A DNA stretch of 64,000 bases from Diphasiastrum complanatum (GCA_029204225.1 CM055111.1:6294938-6358937), one strand, 5' to 3'; positions 27,302 to 40,698 are shown, counted from the stretch's first letter. A program made the numbers and translations. The notes: generated by a model from the letters alone, not told the origin.

Positions 27302-27655
27302 TTGTGGGTGCAAACATGCCCGACATGTCAACAAGTGAAGGTGGAACCGCTAGCTCCAGCAGGACTACTCCGACCATTACCGGTACCAACATATCCATGG
27401 GATTCGGTGAGCATGGATTTTATTGTTCAACTACCACGGTGCCAAGGCTTCGACTCAATTTATGTGGTGGCTGACCACTTTGCAAAGCAAGTTCATCTGG
27501 TACCAACTAAAATTTCAGTGACAGCTGAAGAAGTGGCAGGGTTATTTTTCAAATGTGTCTTCAAATACCACGGCCTGCCTAGAACAATTATTTTTTACCG
27601 AGACACCAAGTTTGTCAGAAAGTTTTGGACTTGTCTATTTCGCCTCGTGGGAACT
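27302..27655 (+). pseudogene. Ty3/gypsy integrase fragment
   Basis: TCPTCQQVK is the CC half of the zinc finger. SMDFIVQLP and YVVADHFAKQVHLVP follow as the core. The second catalytic aspartate is present only as FYRDTKF (normally SDRD). Confidence 0.82.
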
Positions 27656-28190
27656 CCAATGTGTATATGTCAGGGTTACAGATGGGCATATCATCATTGT
27701 GGCTATGTATGTGGACGACACTCTAATACTTTGCAAGAGTGAGCAGCTAATAGCTGAAGTAAAGGCAGACATCTCGTAACATTTCGAGATAGTGGATCTG
27801 GGAGAAGCCAGGTGTTGCCTAGGCTTGCAAATTGAAAGGGACTACAAGGGAGGTAAGTTATACCTTCACTAGTCCATATACACCCAGAAGATCCTATAGG
27901 ACTTTGGAATGCTGAATTGCAAAGGAGCAAACACTCCAATGCTCGCAGGGATGGTGCCGAATGATGATTGTCCAAAGACTGAGGAAGAGAGAGAACAGAT
28001 GCAGCTCACACCTTACAAGAAGCTGGTAGGATCACTAATGTACCTTGCAGACAACACATGTCCTGATATTGCTTATGTAATATTCAGGATGAGCCAATTT
28101 TGCACGAATCCAAACTTGACACATTGGAAGATTGCAAAACAAATTTTGCAATATCTGAGAGACAAAGGAGCAGTCTCGAGATTGTAAAGC
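27656..28190 (+). pseudogene. Copia RT and RNase H connection fragment
   Basis: VAMYVDDTLILCKSEQL holds the intact YVDD catalytic motif. After a stop there follow FEIVDLGEARCCLGLQIERD, TPMLAGMVPNDDC, YKKLVGSLMYLADNTCPDIAY and HWKIAKQILQYLRDKG. RNase H proper is missing. Confidence 0.85.
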
Positions 28191-28210
28191 TATCGTGCTT
28201 TGAGAGTGAG

Positions 28211-28456
28211 CTGAAGAAACAAAATGTTTCCAACTACATAGCCTTGCTAGCTTTCAGCCCTCAGCTCAACAAAGACATTCGCGAACTCCAAGATCTGGAG
28301 ACACGAAGCACGAAAGTCAAAAGAGATGAAGACGAACGACTTGCGAACATGAAAGATCCACGAACAAGATCCCTTTGCGGTCCAGTACGAGAGAAAGGCA
28401 TACGAGCAAAACGAAACCCGTTTTGTCCTCACACTCCAAAGAGTACCAGCTTAGGT
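28211..28456 (+). repeat. Truncated 3' LTR of nested copia
   Basis: Starts TGAAGAAACAAAATG and parallels 24829-25014. It stops where gypsy pol resumes, so its distal part was probably lost in the same deletion that removed gypsy protease and RT. Confidence 0.65.
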
Positions 28457-29946
28457 TATGCCTTACTGTTATAGAACCGGGGTTGTTTCAGTATCTCCAA
28501 GGACTATATGAGTCCGATTCTTTTTTTGGAAAGTATTGGCAACAAGTACTTTCTGGGGTCAATTCCTCGAATCAAGAAAAGACTGAAATGGATTTTGCTA
28601 TTCGAAACAAGATTTTGTTTCGTAAAGGCAAGATGTGTGTAGCAGAGAATGACACAATAAGGGCCCAAATCTTTCATGAGTGTCATGATAGTCCATGCGC
28701 TGGACATCCGAGTATACAAATAACACTTGACTTAGTTCAACGACAATTTTGGTAGCCTAAGATGAAAAGTCAAGTAGTGGCCTATGTACTTAAATGTGCT
28801 AAGTGTCTATTAAATAAAGTAGAGAGGCTAAAAGCTAGTGGCCTATTACATCATTAAATTATTCTTATCGGAAAGTGAGAAAGTATATCTATGGATTTTG
28901 TGGTCAGGCTTCCACATACAGGGAAGGGCCATGATTCAGTTTGGGTCATTGTTGACAGATTTACGAAGTTTGCTCAATTTATTCCAACAAAAACTACTGC
29001 TAAAGCTCCAAAACTAGCTCAATTGTTTGTTAAGAAGCTTTTCTGACTATATGGACTGCCTTGCGATATTATCAGTGATCGTGACCCAAAATTCATTGAG
29101 AATTTTTGGCAAGCAATATTTGAAAAGTTGGAAACGATTTTAAGTATGAGTTCTACAGATTATCTGAAATCAAATGGTCAAAACAGAAAGGACCAATCAG
29201 ACGATGGAGGATATCCTGCGAGCATATGTGGACCATCGCAGTCTGATTGGAAAAATTACCTTCCATTGGTGGAATTTGCATATAGTAGTGCAAAACATTC
29301 AGTGACCGGATTCAGCCCTTTCATGCTTATGTATGGTAATCAACCTCAATCACCTATTAGTGTTGGCATGAAAAACCTTAGGGTGCAAGTCGCAGCTGAT
29401 TTCCTTGCGGATATGCAAGAAATGTTACAGTTGGCTAAAGACAGCATAAGAAGTGCCCAGGATAGGGCAAGGCACTATGCTGATCTATCTCAGAAGCATA
29501 AGGTATTCTTGGTCAATGACTGGGTGTTTTTGAGAGTTCCTAGTCACTTTAGGGGCTTGAAAACTATTAAGTGTGCAAAGTTGGCGCCTAGGTATTGCGG
29601 CCCTTTTAAGGTTATCCAAGTGATAAACAAGGTCGCATACAAACTGGACCTTCCACCTAACATTGGAATTCATCATTCTTTTCATGTTAGTAAGTTGAAA
29701 CCTTCATTGGGAGTTGGGAAAACCCTGGTCCTTGTGGAAGATCTAATGGAGCTTCTTCGTGATGAGTTCATGAGTGGACCACCTGAACCCGAGGCGATTG
29801 TTAATAGTCGGCAAAAAACTCTAAGGAATAGAGTGCTTCAAAAAATTCTAGTCAGGCGGAGGGGCAAATCAGAAGAAGAGAATTGGGAAAAGGAGACTAA
29901 TCTCCAGAAGAATTTTCCAAAATTTTTTCCACAAGGAAAAATTTAA
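28457..29946 (+). pseudogene. Ty3/gypsy integrase with chromodomain-like tail
   Basis: The HHCC finger (ECHDSPCAGHPSI ... CAKC) and core follow: ISMDFVVRLPHTGKGHD, IISDRDPKFIENFW with the second aspartate intact, then WKNYLPLVEFAYSS. The C-terminal domain has APRYCGPFKVIQ, IHHSFHVSKLKP and a chromodomain-like PEAIVNSRQKTLRN ... ILVRRRGKSEEENWE. In-frame stops interrupt it (28753, 28855, 29044). Confidence 0.85.
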
Positions 29947-29961
29947 GTTTAGGGAGAAGGA

Positions 29962-30600
29962 ATGTTACATACCTATGTAACTAGCAGTATTTCAGTGCCC
30001 CCTATATGGCCATTTAGTGTCGGGGGATAAATGGCAAGTTACCCTTGGATAAGGGATATCCTTAGGATTAAGGGTAGGTGCCTTTGAATAAGGGCAAGCA
30101 AGTGACTATATCTTGGTCGGAGGTATGGAATCAGGTTACCCTTGAATAAAGGATCCCCTTAAGATTAAGGGTATGTGCCTAGTGTCCTTGGATAAATGGG
30201 TATGCCTTGGTCGGAGGTATGGAACCTTGTGAGGTGTTAGAAAGTCATTACCATGGATGTTTTGGCTATTTTTCTAAACCTTGGGCCTCGACCTTGAGCC
30301 ATATCACTTTATTGGTCTTGGGCCAAAGTATACAAGCACAGTTGGGCAATGCAACCTAGTAGGAGGGCGCGCTTTGAAGGTGTCCATTGAGTTCCCAACT
30401 CCCACAAGAAAGGCATTCAAAGAGTCATAGGTTATGGAAGAAGTCTCTTGACCTTCCATAAGCCTGTGAAGGTTCTTTAACTCCCCTAGGCCTCTCTCTT
30501 TCTCACTGGTTGTGCAAGGAACTCCATTAGTGTATTGGAGGGTGCCATTTTCCATCTATATGAGGGGAGGAGGGCGCCCATAGGGAGGGAGAGATCTCTT
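29962..30600 (+). repeat. Probable 3' LTR of the gypsy element
   Basis: Starts TGTTACATACC after a polypurine stretch (GGGAGAAGGA). No second copy is in the window, so the end is uncertain. Internally a ~100-bp unit (TACCCTTGRATAARGGAT, TCGGAGGTATGGA) is repeated at 30039 and 30138. Confidence 0.5.
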
Positions 30601-31430
30601 TTGTTTGCTATGATTATGCTCTAGTGTGGCTACTGGTGTATAGAGTGTTTTCTTGTGTGTAGTATGCTTAGGGTTTGGATCTTGCTTATGGTATGGGACA
30701 TTAGTAGGGTTTGGATCTTGAGTATGCTATGGTTTGTGGCGGTATGCTTGTGATTAGTTATTGGTTAGCAAGGGGGTGTTAGATTAGCCAAGTTGCAGGA
30801 TTACATGTGCTAGCTAGCTATGGTTGGGTGGTGAATACTTGAGGCCACTTGTTATCTACCTTTGTGAGGACACCGGTGGATGAGAGATCCATGGAAGCTT
30901 GAAGATCCTTACTTACAGATGAAGGCATCCTCGCTTGGAGTTGGGGAGCATCTTGGAGCTTGCAGGTTACTTGGAGGACCTTTGGAGGCACTAACTTTGG
31001 ATTAGGAGGACTTCCTGACTTCATTTGTAAGAATATCTATATTCATGAAAGGACTGTCGAGGTCATAGTGTGAATGACAGGAGGTATCGTATTCGCAGTT
31101 AACAAGTATGCGGCGTTTGATGTGACCACAAAAAGGCTAAGAATGATGGGTCTTCATTCTCATTCCATTCCCATATTAGTCATGAATCTATCCACAGTTC
31201 TGATTCTGGGGGTTCCCACTCAAAACTTCTTATATAAAGATTGATTGCTTGTGTTAGAGGCTCAATCAATTTAGGCCCTTTTTCTTGAATCATTCTGATG
31301 GATCCTGATTGTTCTTGTGCCATAGTCGCATAGTCTTAGATCCTCCTCCTTTATCCTAGTATAACCGAGTATCTGAAACAAAACAAAACTCTATTATACA
31401 CTGTACAAGAGTGTTGATCTTTATACATAG
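30601..31430. other. Non-coding sequence
   Basis: No domain recognised on either strand. GGGTTTGGATCTTG repeats at 30672 and 30708. Possibly the distal LTR or another degraded element. Confidence 0.4.
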
Positions 31431-32200
31431 TAGGTCTCCAATCTGTTTAGGTTCACACGATGCCTGAACGCTTTTTTACTTAACTCTGTCAACGTAACGG
31501 TGTTCTTGTCGTACAATTTTTAAATAATGTATGGTCCCCCCCATCTCGTCCCGAATTTTCGAGGCATCAACTTATTCCTCACTTCATAATATAGCACTAG
31601 TTGTTGTACCACTCAGGTATCATAGCTGTGTCTATTTTCATAAGGTCTCTTACTTGGTCAGTCTCCCAATCGCTATCCTCAATCCTTATGTTGCCTAGTT
31701 CGCAAATGCAATCGTTCAACCCCTGTGAACGTGGTGGCTTGCTTTCAAGTTTGTAATCAAATTCCTGGAGGGTAAGGATCCATTTTATCAATCGATCTGG
31801 CGGTTCCAGCTTATTCATCATCACGGTTATAGCCTCACATTTGGTGTAGAATGTCACTTTCTTATGCAGTAAATAGTGTTAAATTTTGTAGCAACATAGG
31901 CTACTCCTAAGCATATTCTTTCGGCTTTGGAATAGTTTAGTTCGGCTGCTTTCAATTTCCCTCCTGTGAACACTATGGGGTGATAAACTTTGTCCCACAC
32001 TTGGGATAAACAGCAATTAATATAAGTAATAGTGGTACTAGTGAATACAAGAAATGGCCTGTTGTGGTTTCAGGATCGGTGCCTCAACTAGTGTTTTTTT
32101 CAAATCTTTAAATGCTTGTTCACATTCGTTAGTCCAATCCCACTTCGTATCTTCTCAGAGCAAACTAGTCATGGGATAGATACGTGATGCATATGCCATC
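31431..32200 (-). pseudogene. Ty3/gypsy RT-RNase H fragment, rearranged
   Basis: On the minus strand 32160-32090 resembles the RT thumb (WDWTNECEQAFKDLK). 31857-31740 gives RNase H (PPDRLIKWILTLQEFDYKLE, LNDCI). 31600-31440 gives an integrase C-terminal piece (LMPRKFGTRWGGPYII). The integrase finger and core are missing between the last two. Confidence 0.7.
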
Positions 32201-32204
32201 ACAT

Positions 32205-33236
32205 TGTTGGATTATTCTCCTACTACTTGACTAATCGACATTTTAATCTTCATCCAACTTTTATCCAAACCTGCAGATTTCTTCGTGTTTTTACATAGTC
32301 TGCATAACTACTCAGAAACGCCTCACAGTGTCGACTTTTTCGGATTTTTGTCTTTTGGGATTTTCTCTCACTTTGGCTTTTTCGCAAAATGCCAGATGCC
32401 TCAAATGTTAAGGAAATGATGTTGGCGAATACCTTCGCATTTTTGCATGATAGTTTACATTCATTTCTGCAGAGAGTTCACGTTTAAATCTGCAGACAGA
32501 CTGTTTACGACCAAAGCCGCCGACTTGCATTAATTCATCTGCATGTAATTTTTGAGAAGTCCTAACTAGATGGATGCTAGCAAATCACAGCCAACTGGAT
32601 GACGCATTTGATGACCTAATTACTTAGTATAAATAGTTGTTCATAGTCCTACATCACAAGCATTGAAGCATGAAGATTAATCATCAAGTATTGAATAGCT
32701 AGCTATCTCTCAATCCTGTGAGCTTGAACACTCCTAAGCATTCTAGCTCGCTTCTTTAGAGTTGATTAAAGATTGTTATTGCGCTTGTTACTTATTAGTA
32801 GAGCGTTTAATTCAGACTTATATTTAGTCGCTCAAAGATGGCTTAGAGTACGCGGCTTCGATCCGCAACTTGTTGTACTCATTTACATATGTTTCTTTTT
32901 CATACTGAATTGATACTATCATCTTATTGCGTCCAGCTTCGTCTCAAAACATATGTGTTTCTGTAGTTCTTCGCAACTGATTATTTGTCTAATAATTCGA
33001 TGCTTAATGTTTGGCTATGTAATCACTATAGTACTAATGATTTCAAAGTTAGTTACTATAAGATCGAACGTGATTACTATCATTGTTGTTTTGTTCAAAA
33101 TTGATAGGCGTAGTTATGCATAAAGAAAGAGGAAGATAGTTTACTCCGCTGCGCATGTTAAATTTTCTTTCTTGTCATCTGAATACTTTTTATTCAAACC
33201 TTATTCGACCTATCTTTCACGCACCTCTTTCCAACA
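32205..33236 (+). repeat. 5' LTR of copia element
   Basis: 1032 bp, TGTTGG...CCAACA ends, directly followed by a PBS. A partial copy with a ~575-bp internal deletion occurs at 34398-34827. Confidence 0.75.
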
Positions 33237-33248
33237 TGGTATTAGAGC
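33237..33248 (+). other. Primer-binding site (tRNA-Met variant)
   Basis: TGGTATTAGAGC, one mismatch from the tRNA-iMet complement. Confidence 0.7.
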
Positions 33249-33412
33249 GTTGATTTTTCAAGGCCTAATACTATATTAGAACTCAAGCTCTTATACTTAA
33301 TATCTTTCATGATATCAAATTATTTTTCAGTTTGAATCAATTTGTTTTGATATCAGAGAATTGACTTCCATAGCACGGTATTTCTCTTAACGTCGCCAGA
33401 CTAAAGTTCCAG

Positions 33413-33960
33413 ATGGATTCTCAAAGTAAAGCCGGTCTTATCGCACACAAGCTGAATGGATCCAATTATCATTTATGGAAATTTAAGATGAAGACCTTGC
33501 TAATCGCCAACGAGTTGTGGAATGTTGTTACAAATATTGAAATGAAGCGTCTAGGTATTGAAGTGAAACCTGAAGATGACACAGATGACTCAAAGTGGAA
33601 ATCGAAGGATGGTAAAGCTTTCGCGCTTATTATCCTCGATACATCAGATACACAGATTGGCCACGTAGTTGAAGTTAAAACTTTGAAAGAAGTTTGGGAC
33701 ATCCTGAGCTCACTATATAATGTGAGAGATGTAGCTACCAAATTGCATCTTTGAAGAAAATTCTTCACACTCAAGATGTCAAATAATGATTGTCTTTAGA
33801 ATCATATTAACCAGTTTAAAAATCTCTTGCAATAGATGGCCGTTGTCAGATATAATGGCATTGCTTTCAAGTCTGCACTCTACATATGAGAACTGAGTGA
33901 TGATCATCACGTCACACTCAGATTTAGCTCTTACCAGAGTTATCACTATATTGCTGCAAG
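33413..33960 (+). pseudogene. Copia gag
   Basis: MDSQSKAGLIAHKLNGSNY, HLWKFKMKTLLIANELW and LKEVWDILSSLYN match the copia gag (UBN2-type) fold. A stop at 33752 and degraded sequence follow. Confidence 0.85.
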
Positions 33961-33993
33961 AAGACAATCGAAGAAGTCAAGACACTTCGTCTC

Positions 33994-34397
33994 ATGCTCT
34001 ATCTACATTCGTCGAATAAAAAGATGTTTTGCATGTATTGCAAGCACAATGACCATGAGATCCAGGATTGTCGAATTCTTGAAGCAAAGCATACCAGTAT
34101 AGTTACAGCATCTCCTGAAGTCGAAATGGACGAAGGCACTTTTATGGTCAAAGACAAAAACGTGAATTCAAATGATTCGTGGTTTCTAGATTCTGGAGCT
34201 AATCAACATATGACAAATCATCGTGATATTTTCCATTCCTATATGCCTTACAACAGAAAGAAGTATATTCATCTTGGTAACGATAGCACTCACACTATCG
34301 AACGTAAATGTACCGTAAGATTAAGGTTCCAGCATGATCAATTCAAACTACTCTCAAAAGTTTTGTATGCTCCTAAACACTGTACAAATTTGTTCGT
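33994..34397 (+). pseudogene. Copia zinc knuckle and protease
   Basis: CMYCKHNDHEIQDC is a CCHC-like knuckle with D in place of G. DSWFLDSGANQHMTNH carries the aspartic protease DSGA. The frame then runs into the inserted LTR copy. Confidence 0.85.
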
Positions 34398-34827
34398 CCA
34401 ACTTTTATCCAGACCTGCAGATTTCTTCGTGTTTTTACACAATCTACATAACTACTCGAAAATGGCTCATAGTGTTGGCTTTTTTGAGATTTTTGTCTTT
34501 TGGGACTTTCTCTCACTTCGGGTTTTTCTCAAAATGCCAAATGCCTCAAATGTTAAGGAAATAACATTGGCGAATACCTTCACATTTTTCATATTTTTTG
34601 TATGATAGTTTACGGTCATCTCTACAGAGTAATAGTTCACGTTTAAATCTACAGACAGACTGTTTACGACCAAAGCCACTGACTTTCAAAATCGATAGGC
34701 GTAATCATGCATAAAGAAAGAGGAAGATAGTCTATTTCGCTATGCACGATAAGTTTTATTTCTTATCGTCCGAATACATTTTATTTGAATCTTATTCGAC
34801 CTATCTTTCACACACCTCTTTCCAACA
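34398..34827 (+). repeat. Partial LTR copy inside copia pol
   Basis: Matches 32254-32520 and then 33098-33236, skipping the middle. It ends CCAACA. It separates protease from the integrase tail. Confidence 0.75.
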
Positions 34828-34829
34828 CA

Positions 34830-35830
34830 ATGCTCAGTTATCCAAGCGCTGAAGCAATATCTCCAGCCTACTATATGCAAAACTATTTTAATACAAAAGA
34901 AAGTTGACTCTAAGACTCCGTTTGAAGCCTACTATGGTTACAAACCAAGTATGAAACACCTTCATGTGTTTGGATGTCTCTGCTATGCCCAAATACCATC
35001 TGATCTGAGGAAAAATCTAGTTAGCTGCAAGAATGTTTTTATTGGAAACTAGACATCACATAAAGCATATCGCATCTATGATATTGAAATTGGTCAGATG
35101 TTAGTCAACCGAGATATTGTCTTCCTTGAAGACAAGTTCTACGATTTTAAGTAGAAGCAGCAAATTCAGGAGTTCCTTCAAGGCCAAGAACATATGGTAT
35201 GTAATTTGCAGAAGGCTTTCTATGGGCTCAAGCAAGATCCTAGGGTCTGGTTTGAAAGAATTATACTTCTTGTTGCAACACCAATTTACTTCTTGTTCTG
35301 CAAATTCAACTGTGTATCTCAAGCATAAAGGGCCAAGCTATGTCATAATAGCACTATATGTCAATGATTCCTTGATCATCAACATTTCTAATTAGTTACT
35401 GATCAAAACAAAATCTTTACTTTCACAAGAATTTGAAATGACTGATTTAGACCTGGTTCACTACGTACTTGGTATGGAGATCACTAGAGATCGCGCAAGC
35501 AAAAGGATCACTATAAGCCAAGAAACCTATCTAATCAATGTACTTCGCAATTTGGCATGGATCATTGTAAGCTGATAGATTCACCCATGGATCCAAGATC
35601 CAAACTATCAAAAGACATGTGCCCCAGAACCAACGCAGAACCGAAAGAGATGTGCAGATATCCTTACCAGTCGATAATCGGATCAATAATGTATCCTATG
35701 ATCTGCACTCAACCTTATCTTGCATATACAGTAAGCACACTGTCACAATATAGGATTACAACATTGGAAGGCTCTTCAAAGAGTTATGAAGTACATTCAA
35801 GATACAAAGCACTATGCATCGTGCTATAAT
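34830..35830 (+). pseudogene. Copia integrase tail and reverse transcriptase
   Basis: TPFEAYYGYKPSMKHLHVFG is the integrase C-terminal motif. QKAFYGLKQDPRVWF-type sequence at 35205 and IIALYVNDSLII at 35345 belong to RT. The catalytic YVDD has become YVND. MDHCKLIDSPMDPRSKLS and IIGSIMYPMI follow. Confidence 0.8.
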
Positions 35831-36300
35831 GGAAAAACATAAGTTGCACTCACATTAGTCACCTATTCAGATTCTGACTGGGCGGGAGATGTTGATACCA
35901 GAAAATCCACATCTGGTTATATTTGTTTCCTTGCAAGAGGACCCATCTCATGGAATAGTAGAAAACAAAAATACATTTCTCTATCCTCTACAAAGTCTGA
36001 ATATGTTGCAGCTAAATCAGCAGTGAAGGAGATTATTTGGCTCAGGAGGTTAACAAAATTGACAATTTTCACAAATCAGTCAGACTATACTCCAATGTGA
36101 CAATCAGAACTATACAGCTCTATCTCCGAACCCACAAACTCATTCTAGGACTAAACACATAGAAGTTCAGTTTCATTTTCTTAGAGAGAAAGTTCAAAGT
36201 AAGGAAGTTGTAGTAAGTTCCTGTCATACAGACAATATGTTGGCTGACATTTTGACAAAACCCTTGTCAATAAATAAACATGCTACTTTGGTAGGTATGT
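35830..36300 (+). pseudogene. Copia RNase H
   Basis: Frames around 35870-36250 read SDWAGDVDTRKSTSGYI, SSTKSEYVAAKSA and ADILTKPLS, the conserved copia RNase H series, with shifts. Confidence 0.8.
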
Positions 36301-36348
36301 TAAATCTCAATTCAAATTCAAATTCATAGTACTAAGCTTAAGCAGGAG

Positions 36349-37347
<999 letters not shown>

Positions 37348-37350
37348 GAG

Positions 37351-37362
37351 TGGCATCAGAGC
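37351..37362 (+). other. Primer-binding-site-like sequence
   Basis: TGGCATCAGAGC, one mismatch from the tRNA-iMet complement, next to the LTR end. Confidence 0.55.
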
Positions 37363-37982
37363 AATAAAAGGAAAGCCAACATTAATTAGCTCCTAAATAT
37401 GTACAAAGAGGTGGTCAATCACAATAGATGCCATGTGGCATTAATCAAACTAGTTAGATTTTGAAAGTTTCACATAATGGTGATTTTTTTTTTACAAAAG
37501 GGGCCTCTTTCATAAAAAGAGAGGGCCTTTGTGATTGGCCCAAGCCAAAATCAATTTTTTTTGCCAATCACATTCTTTTTGCAATGATCAACTTTTGTTA
37601 ACTTAACTTTCAAACTCGGCTATTACCAACTTAGAGTTTCCGGTCTACCCTCAAGCCTTTGCAGATCACGTGCCTGAGAGAGAGCGATGGAGAGAGGAGA
37701 GAGAGCGCGTGAAGGAGGAGGGCGCATGGAGGGTAGGAGCATCGATGGAGGATGGAGGAGCAGAGTAGGCAATTTGAATTTGGAGTGGGTTGTCCGCCCC
37801 TTAGATGCAGTTTCGAACCAAGGCACACATCTTTATAAATTTTTGTTCAAACATTTTTTAGTTTTTTTCTTTGTAAACTGGGTGACATTTTTTGCGGGCA
37901 GTGCATGACATTTTCAGCGGCACAGTGTGACATTTTTTGCAGCAAAAGACTCTCTCTAAAATGATTTTATACTATATAGATG

Positions 37983-38035
37983 TGTATGCATGGGTGAGGG
38001 GAGGAGGATGCATGGTCCCCTCACCCATGCATACA
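37983..38035. repeat. 20-bp perfect inverted repeat, 13-nt loop
   Basis: Arms 37983-38002 and 38016-38035 are exact reverse complements (TGTATGCATGGG...). RNA from either strand would fold into a 20-bp hairpin. Could be a MITE remnant or a small foldback; no terminator-like U-run. Confidence 0.85.
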
Positions 38036-38073
38036 AAAGTGTACGTAAGCTTAAATATATTTATAGATGTATA

Positions 38074-38094
38074 TGTGTGTGTGTGTGTGTGTGT
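38074..38094. repeat. (GT)n microsatellite
   Basis: About ten GT units. Confidence 0.95.
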
Positions 38095-39018
38095 AAGATT
38101 TTACTCTAAGGACATCGTCATACAATGGTAGTCAAATTTGATGAAATAAATGAAATATAATAATTGAAGTCAAACATAACAATATATAATTTATCCACAA
38201 ATATATTAGACATTGAAAGCCTTTGAATTTTGAATCTCTTAAAATCATCATTTTCATCCATTAGATGTTGAAGTACATGGATCATGTGATGGGCCAAATG
38301 AGACCTAGCAAGATCAAATCCCAAGGCTCAAACTCACAAAGGAGGAAGAGGAGATGGAGCTCCAAGTTCTTTCAATTGCAAATGAGCCAAAAGATCTCCA
38401 AAATGATGTCCAATGCCTATTATAGACAAGGGACATGTGTTAACTAAGTATAATTATCTTCAAATCTAGTTAGGCATTGGTAGCACTTGTCATGTCACGT
38501 TTAAGCTCTTTTTTGCTTGTTATCCTTATTTAAGACACTATGAAGTGTCTAAAGAGGGAACGACCTATAATTCTTAAGGTTGATAATTTTTTTTTGGCCC
38601 AAAAAAGCTTACAATGGATATTATTATTTTCCTTTGAGCACCTAGTATAAAAAATATGATAGGACAATATATATAGTCTCAAAAGATGATCTACAAATAT
38701 TCAAAAACAAGTTAGATGTCTTCGCATTAATCTTCACAAGGATAAAGGTAGTTAACTCAATAAGGCAATCAACTCTTACCCAAATCAAACCAAGATCTTT
38801 CCAAGTTATGGGAAGACCAACTCCCAAATGCAACAAGATATTGTACCAACTCTTGCCTAGGATCTCGAAATGGATGCAACTTTCTTCCAGCCCTCAAGTG
38901 TTCAGCTTTCATTGACCAGTAGAAGTTTCTTCACACCAAATCTAGAGTCCTGTGTATGTTTCATATAGCTTCACACCAACTCTATCAAATAGCTTCATGC
39001 TTCAATCGTATATGGCAA

Positions 39019-39181
<163 letters not shown>

Positions 39182-39382
39182 GGTCCCTATGCAGTTTTGT
39201 AGGTTTCGGCCTTACCGTTGGTCATTACAACTTTGACTCTACGATTTGGAAGTTGCAATTTCCTTCCTTTGAAACTTGGAATCGTTATGAGCCACACGTT
39301 GGCCCTTTGCGGTGCGGTTGTGATTTAGTTGAAATGCGGTTTAGTTAAAATGTGATTTAGTTGAAATACGGTTTGAATAAAG

Positions 39383-39534
<152 letters not shown>

Positions 39535-39736
39535 GTCAAGGTCCCTATGCAGTATTGTAGGTATCGGCCTTACCGTTCGTGCTCACAACTTTTACTCTAT
39601 GGTTTGGAAAGTTGCGATTTCCTTCCTTTGAGAACCGCATGCTGGCCCTTTGCGGTGTGGTTGCAGTTTAGTTTAAATGCAGTTTAGTTGAAATGTGGTC
39701 TGAATGAAGGAAAGTCTATCTCTTAATCACTCGGAT

Positions 39737-39737
<1 letters not shown>

Positions 39738-39822
<85 letters not shown>
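39738..39822. repeat. (CT)n tract 3
   Basis: Pure CT, 85 bp. Confidence 0.98.
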
Positions 39823-39825
<3 letters not shown>

Positions 39826-40231
39826 GTCCCTATGCGGTATTGTACGTATCGGCCTTACCGTTTGTGGTCAGAACTTTTACTTTATGGTTTGGAAGGTTGC
39901 GATTTCGTTCCTTTGGAACTTGGAATTGTTATGAACTGCATGCTGGCCCTTTGCGGGACGGTTGCGATTTAGTTTAAATGTAGTCTGAATGAAGGAAAGT
40001 CTTTCTCTCACTCACTCGGATGCTCTCTCTCTCTCTATGTGGTTTTGTAGGTTTCGGCCTTACCGTTGGTCGTCACAACTTTGACTCTATGATTTGGAAG
40101 GCTACAATTTCCTTCCTTTGAGACTCTGAATCATTATGACCCGCATGCTGGCCCTTGGCGGTGAGGTTGCGATTTAGTTGAAATGTGGTCTAGTTGAAAT
40201 GTGATTTAGTTTAAATACGGTCTGAATTTAG

Positions 40232-40394
<163 letters not shown>

Positions 40395-40562
40395 TCCCTA
40401 TGTGGTTTTGTAGGTTTCGGCCTTACCGTTGGTCGTCACAACTTTTACTCTATGGTTTGGAAGGTTGCGATTTCCTTCCTTTGAGACTTGGAATTGTTAT
40501 GAACCACATGCTGGCCCTTTGTGGTGAGGTTGCGGTTTAGTTGAAATGCGGTCTGAATGAAG

Positions 40563-40698
<136 letters not shown>

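Larger units (their letters stand above)
25988..27655 (+). mobile_element. GC-rich gypsy remnant inserted in copia
   Basis: Base composition rises sharply. The likely LTR ends at GCGCAACA (26894), followed by a PBS-like TGGTATCAAAGCC (26896-26908). Ty3/gypsy integrase follows at 27302-27655 (CPTCQQVKVEPLAPAGLLRPL, VSMDFIVQLPR). Gag, protease and RT are missing. It ends abruptly inside the integrase core, where copia RT resumes. Confidence 0.65.
24829..28456 (+). mobile_element. Copia element nested in gypsy, itself interrupted
   Basis: 5' LTR, tRNA-Met PBS (25756-25767), copia gag start (25869-25987), foreign gypsy block (25988-27655), copia RT/RNase H part (27656-28190) and truncated 3' LTR. 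It splits the gypsy gag at 24828. Confidence 0.7.
32205..36348 (+). mobile_element. Copia element with an LTR copy inside pol
   Basis: LTR, PBS (33237-33248), gag (33413), knuckle and protease (33994-34397), an internal partial LTR (34398-34827), integrase tail (34830-35150), RT (35190-35830) and RNase H (35830-36260). It ends at a purine stretch before TGTTGG at 36349. All frames are broken. The downstream LTR does not clearly match the upstream one. Confidence 0.75.

Noticed and set aside
24829-29946. Endogenous pararetrovirus
   Set aside because: LTRs, PBS and integrase domains are present and movement-protein motifs are absent. The domain order is that of LTR retrotransposons.
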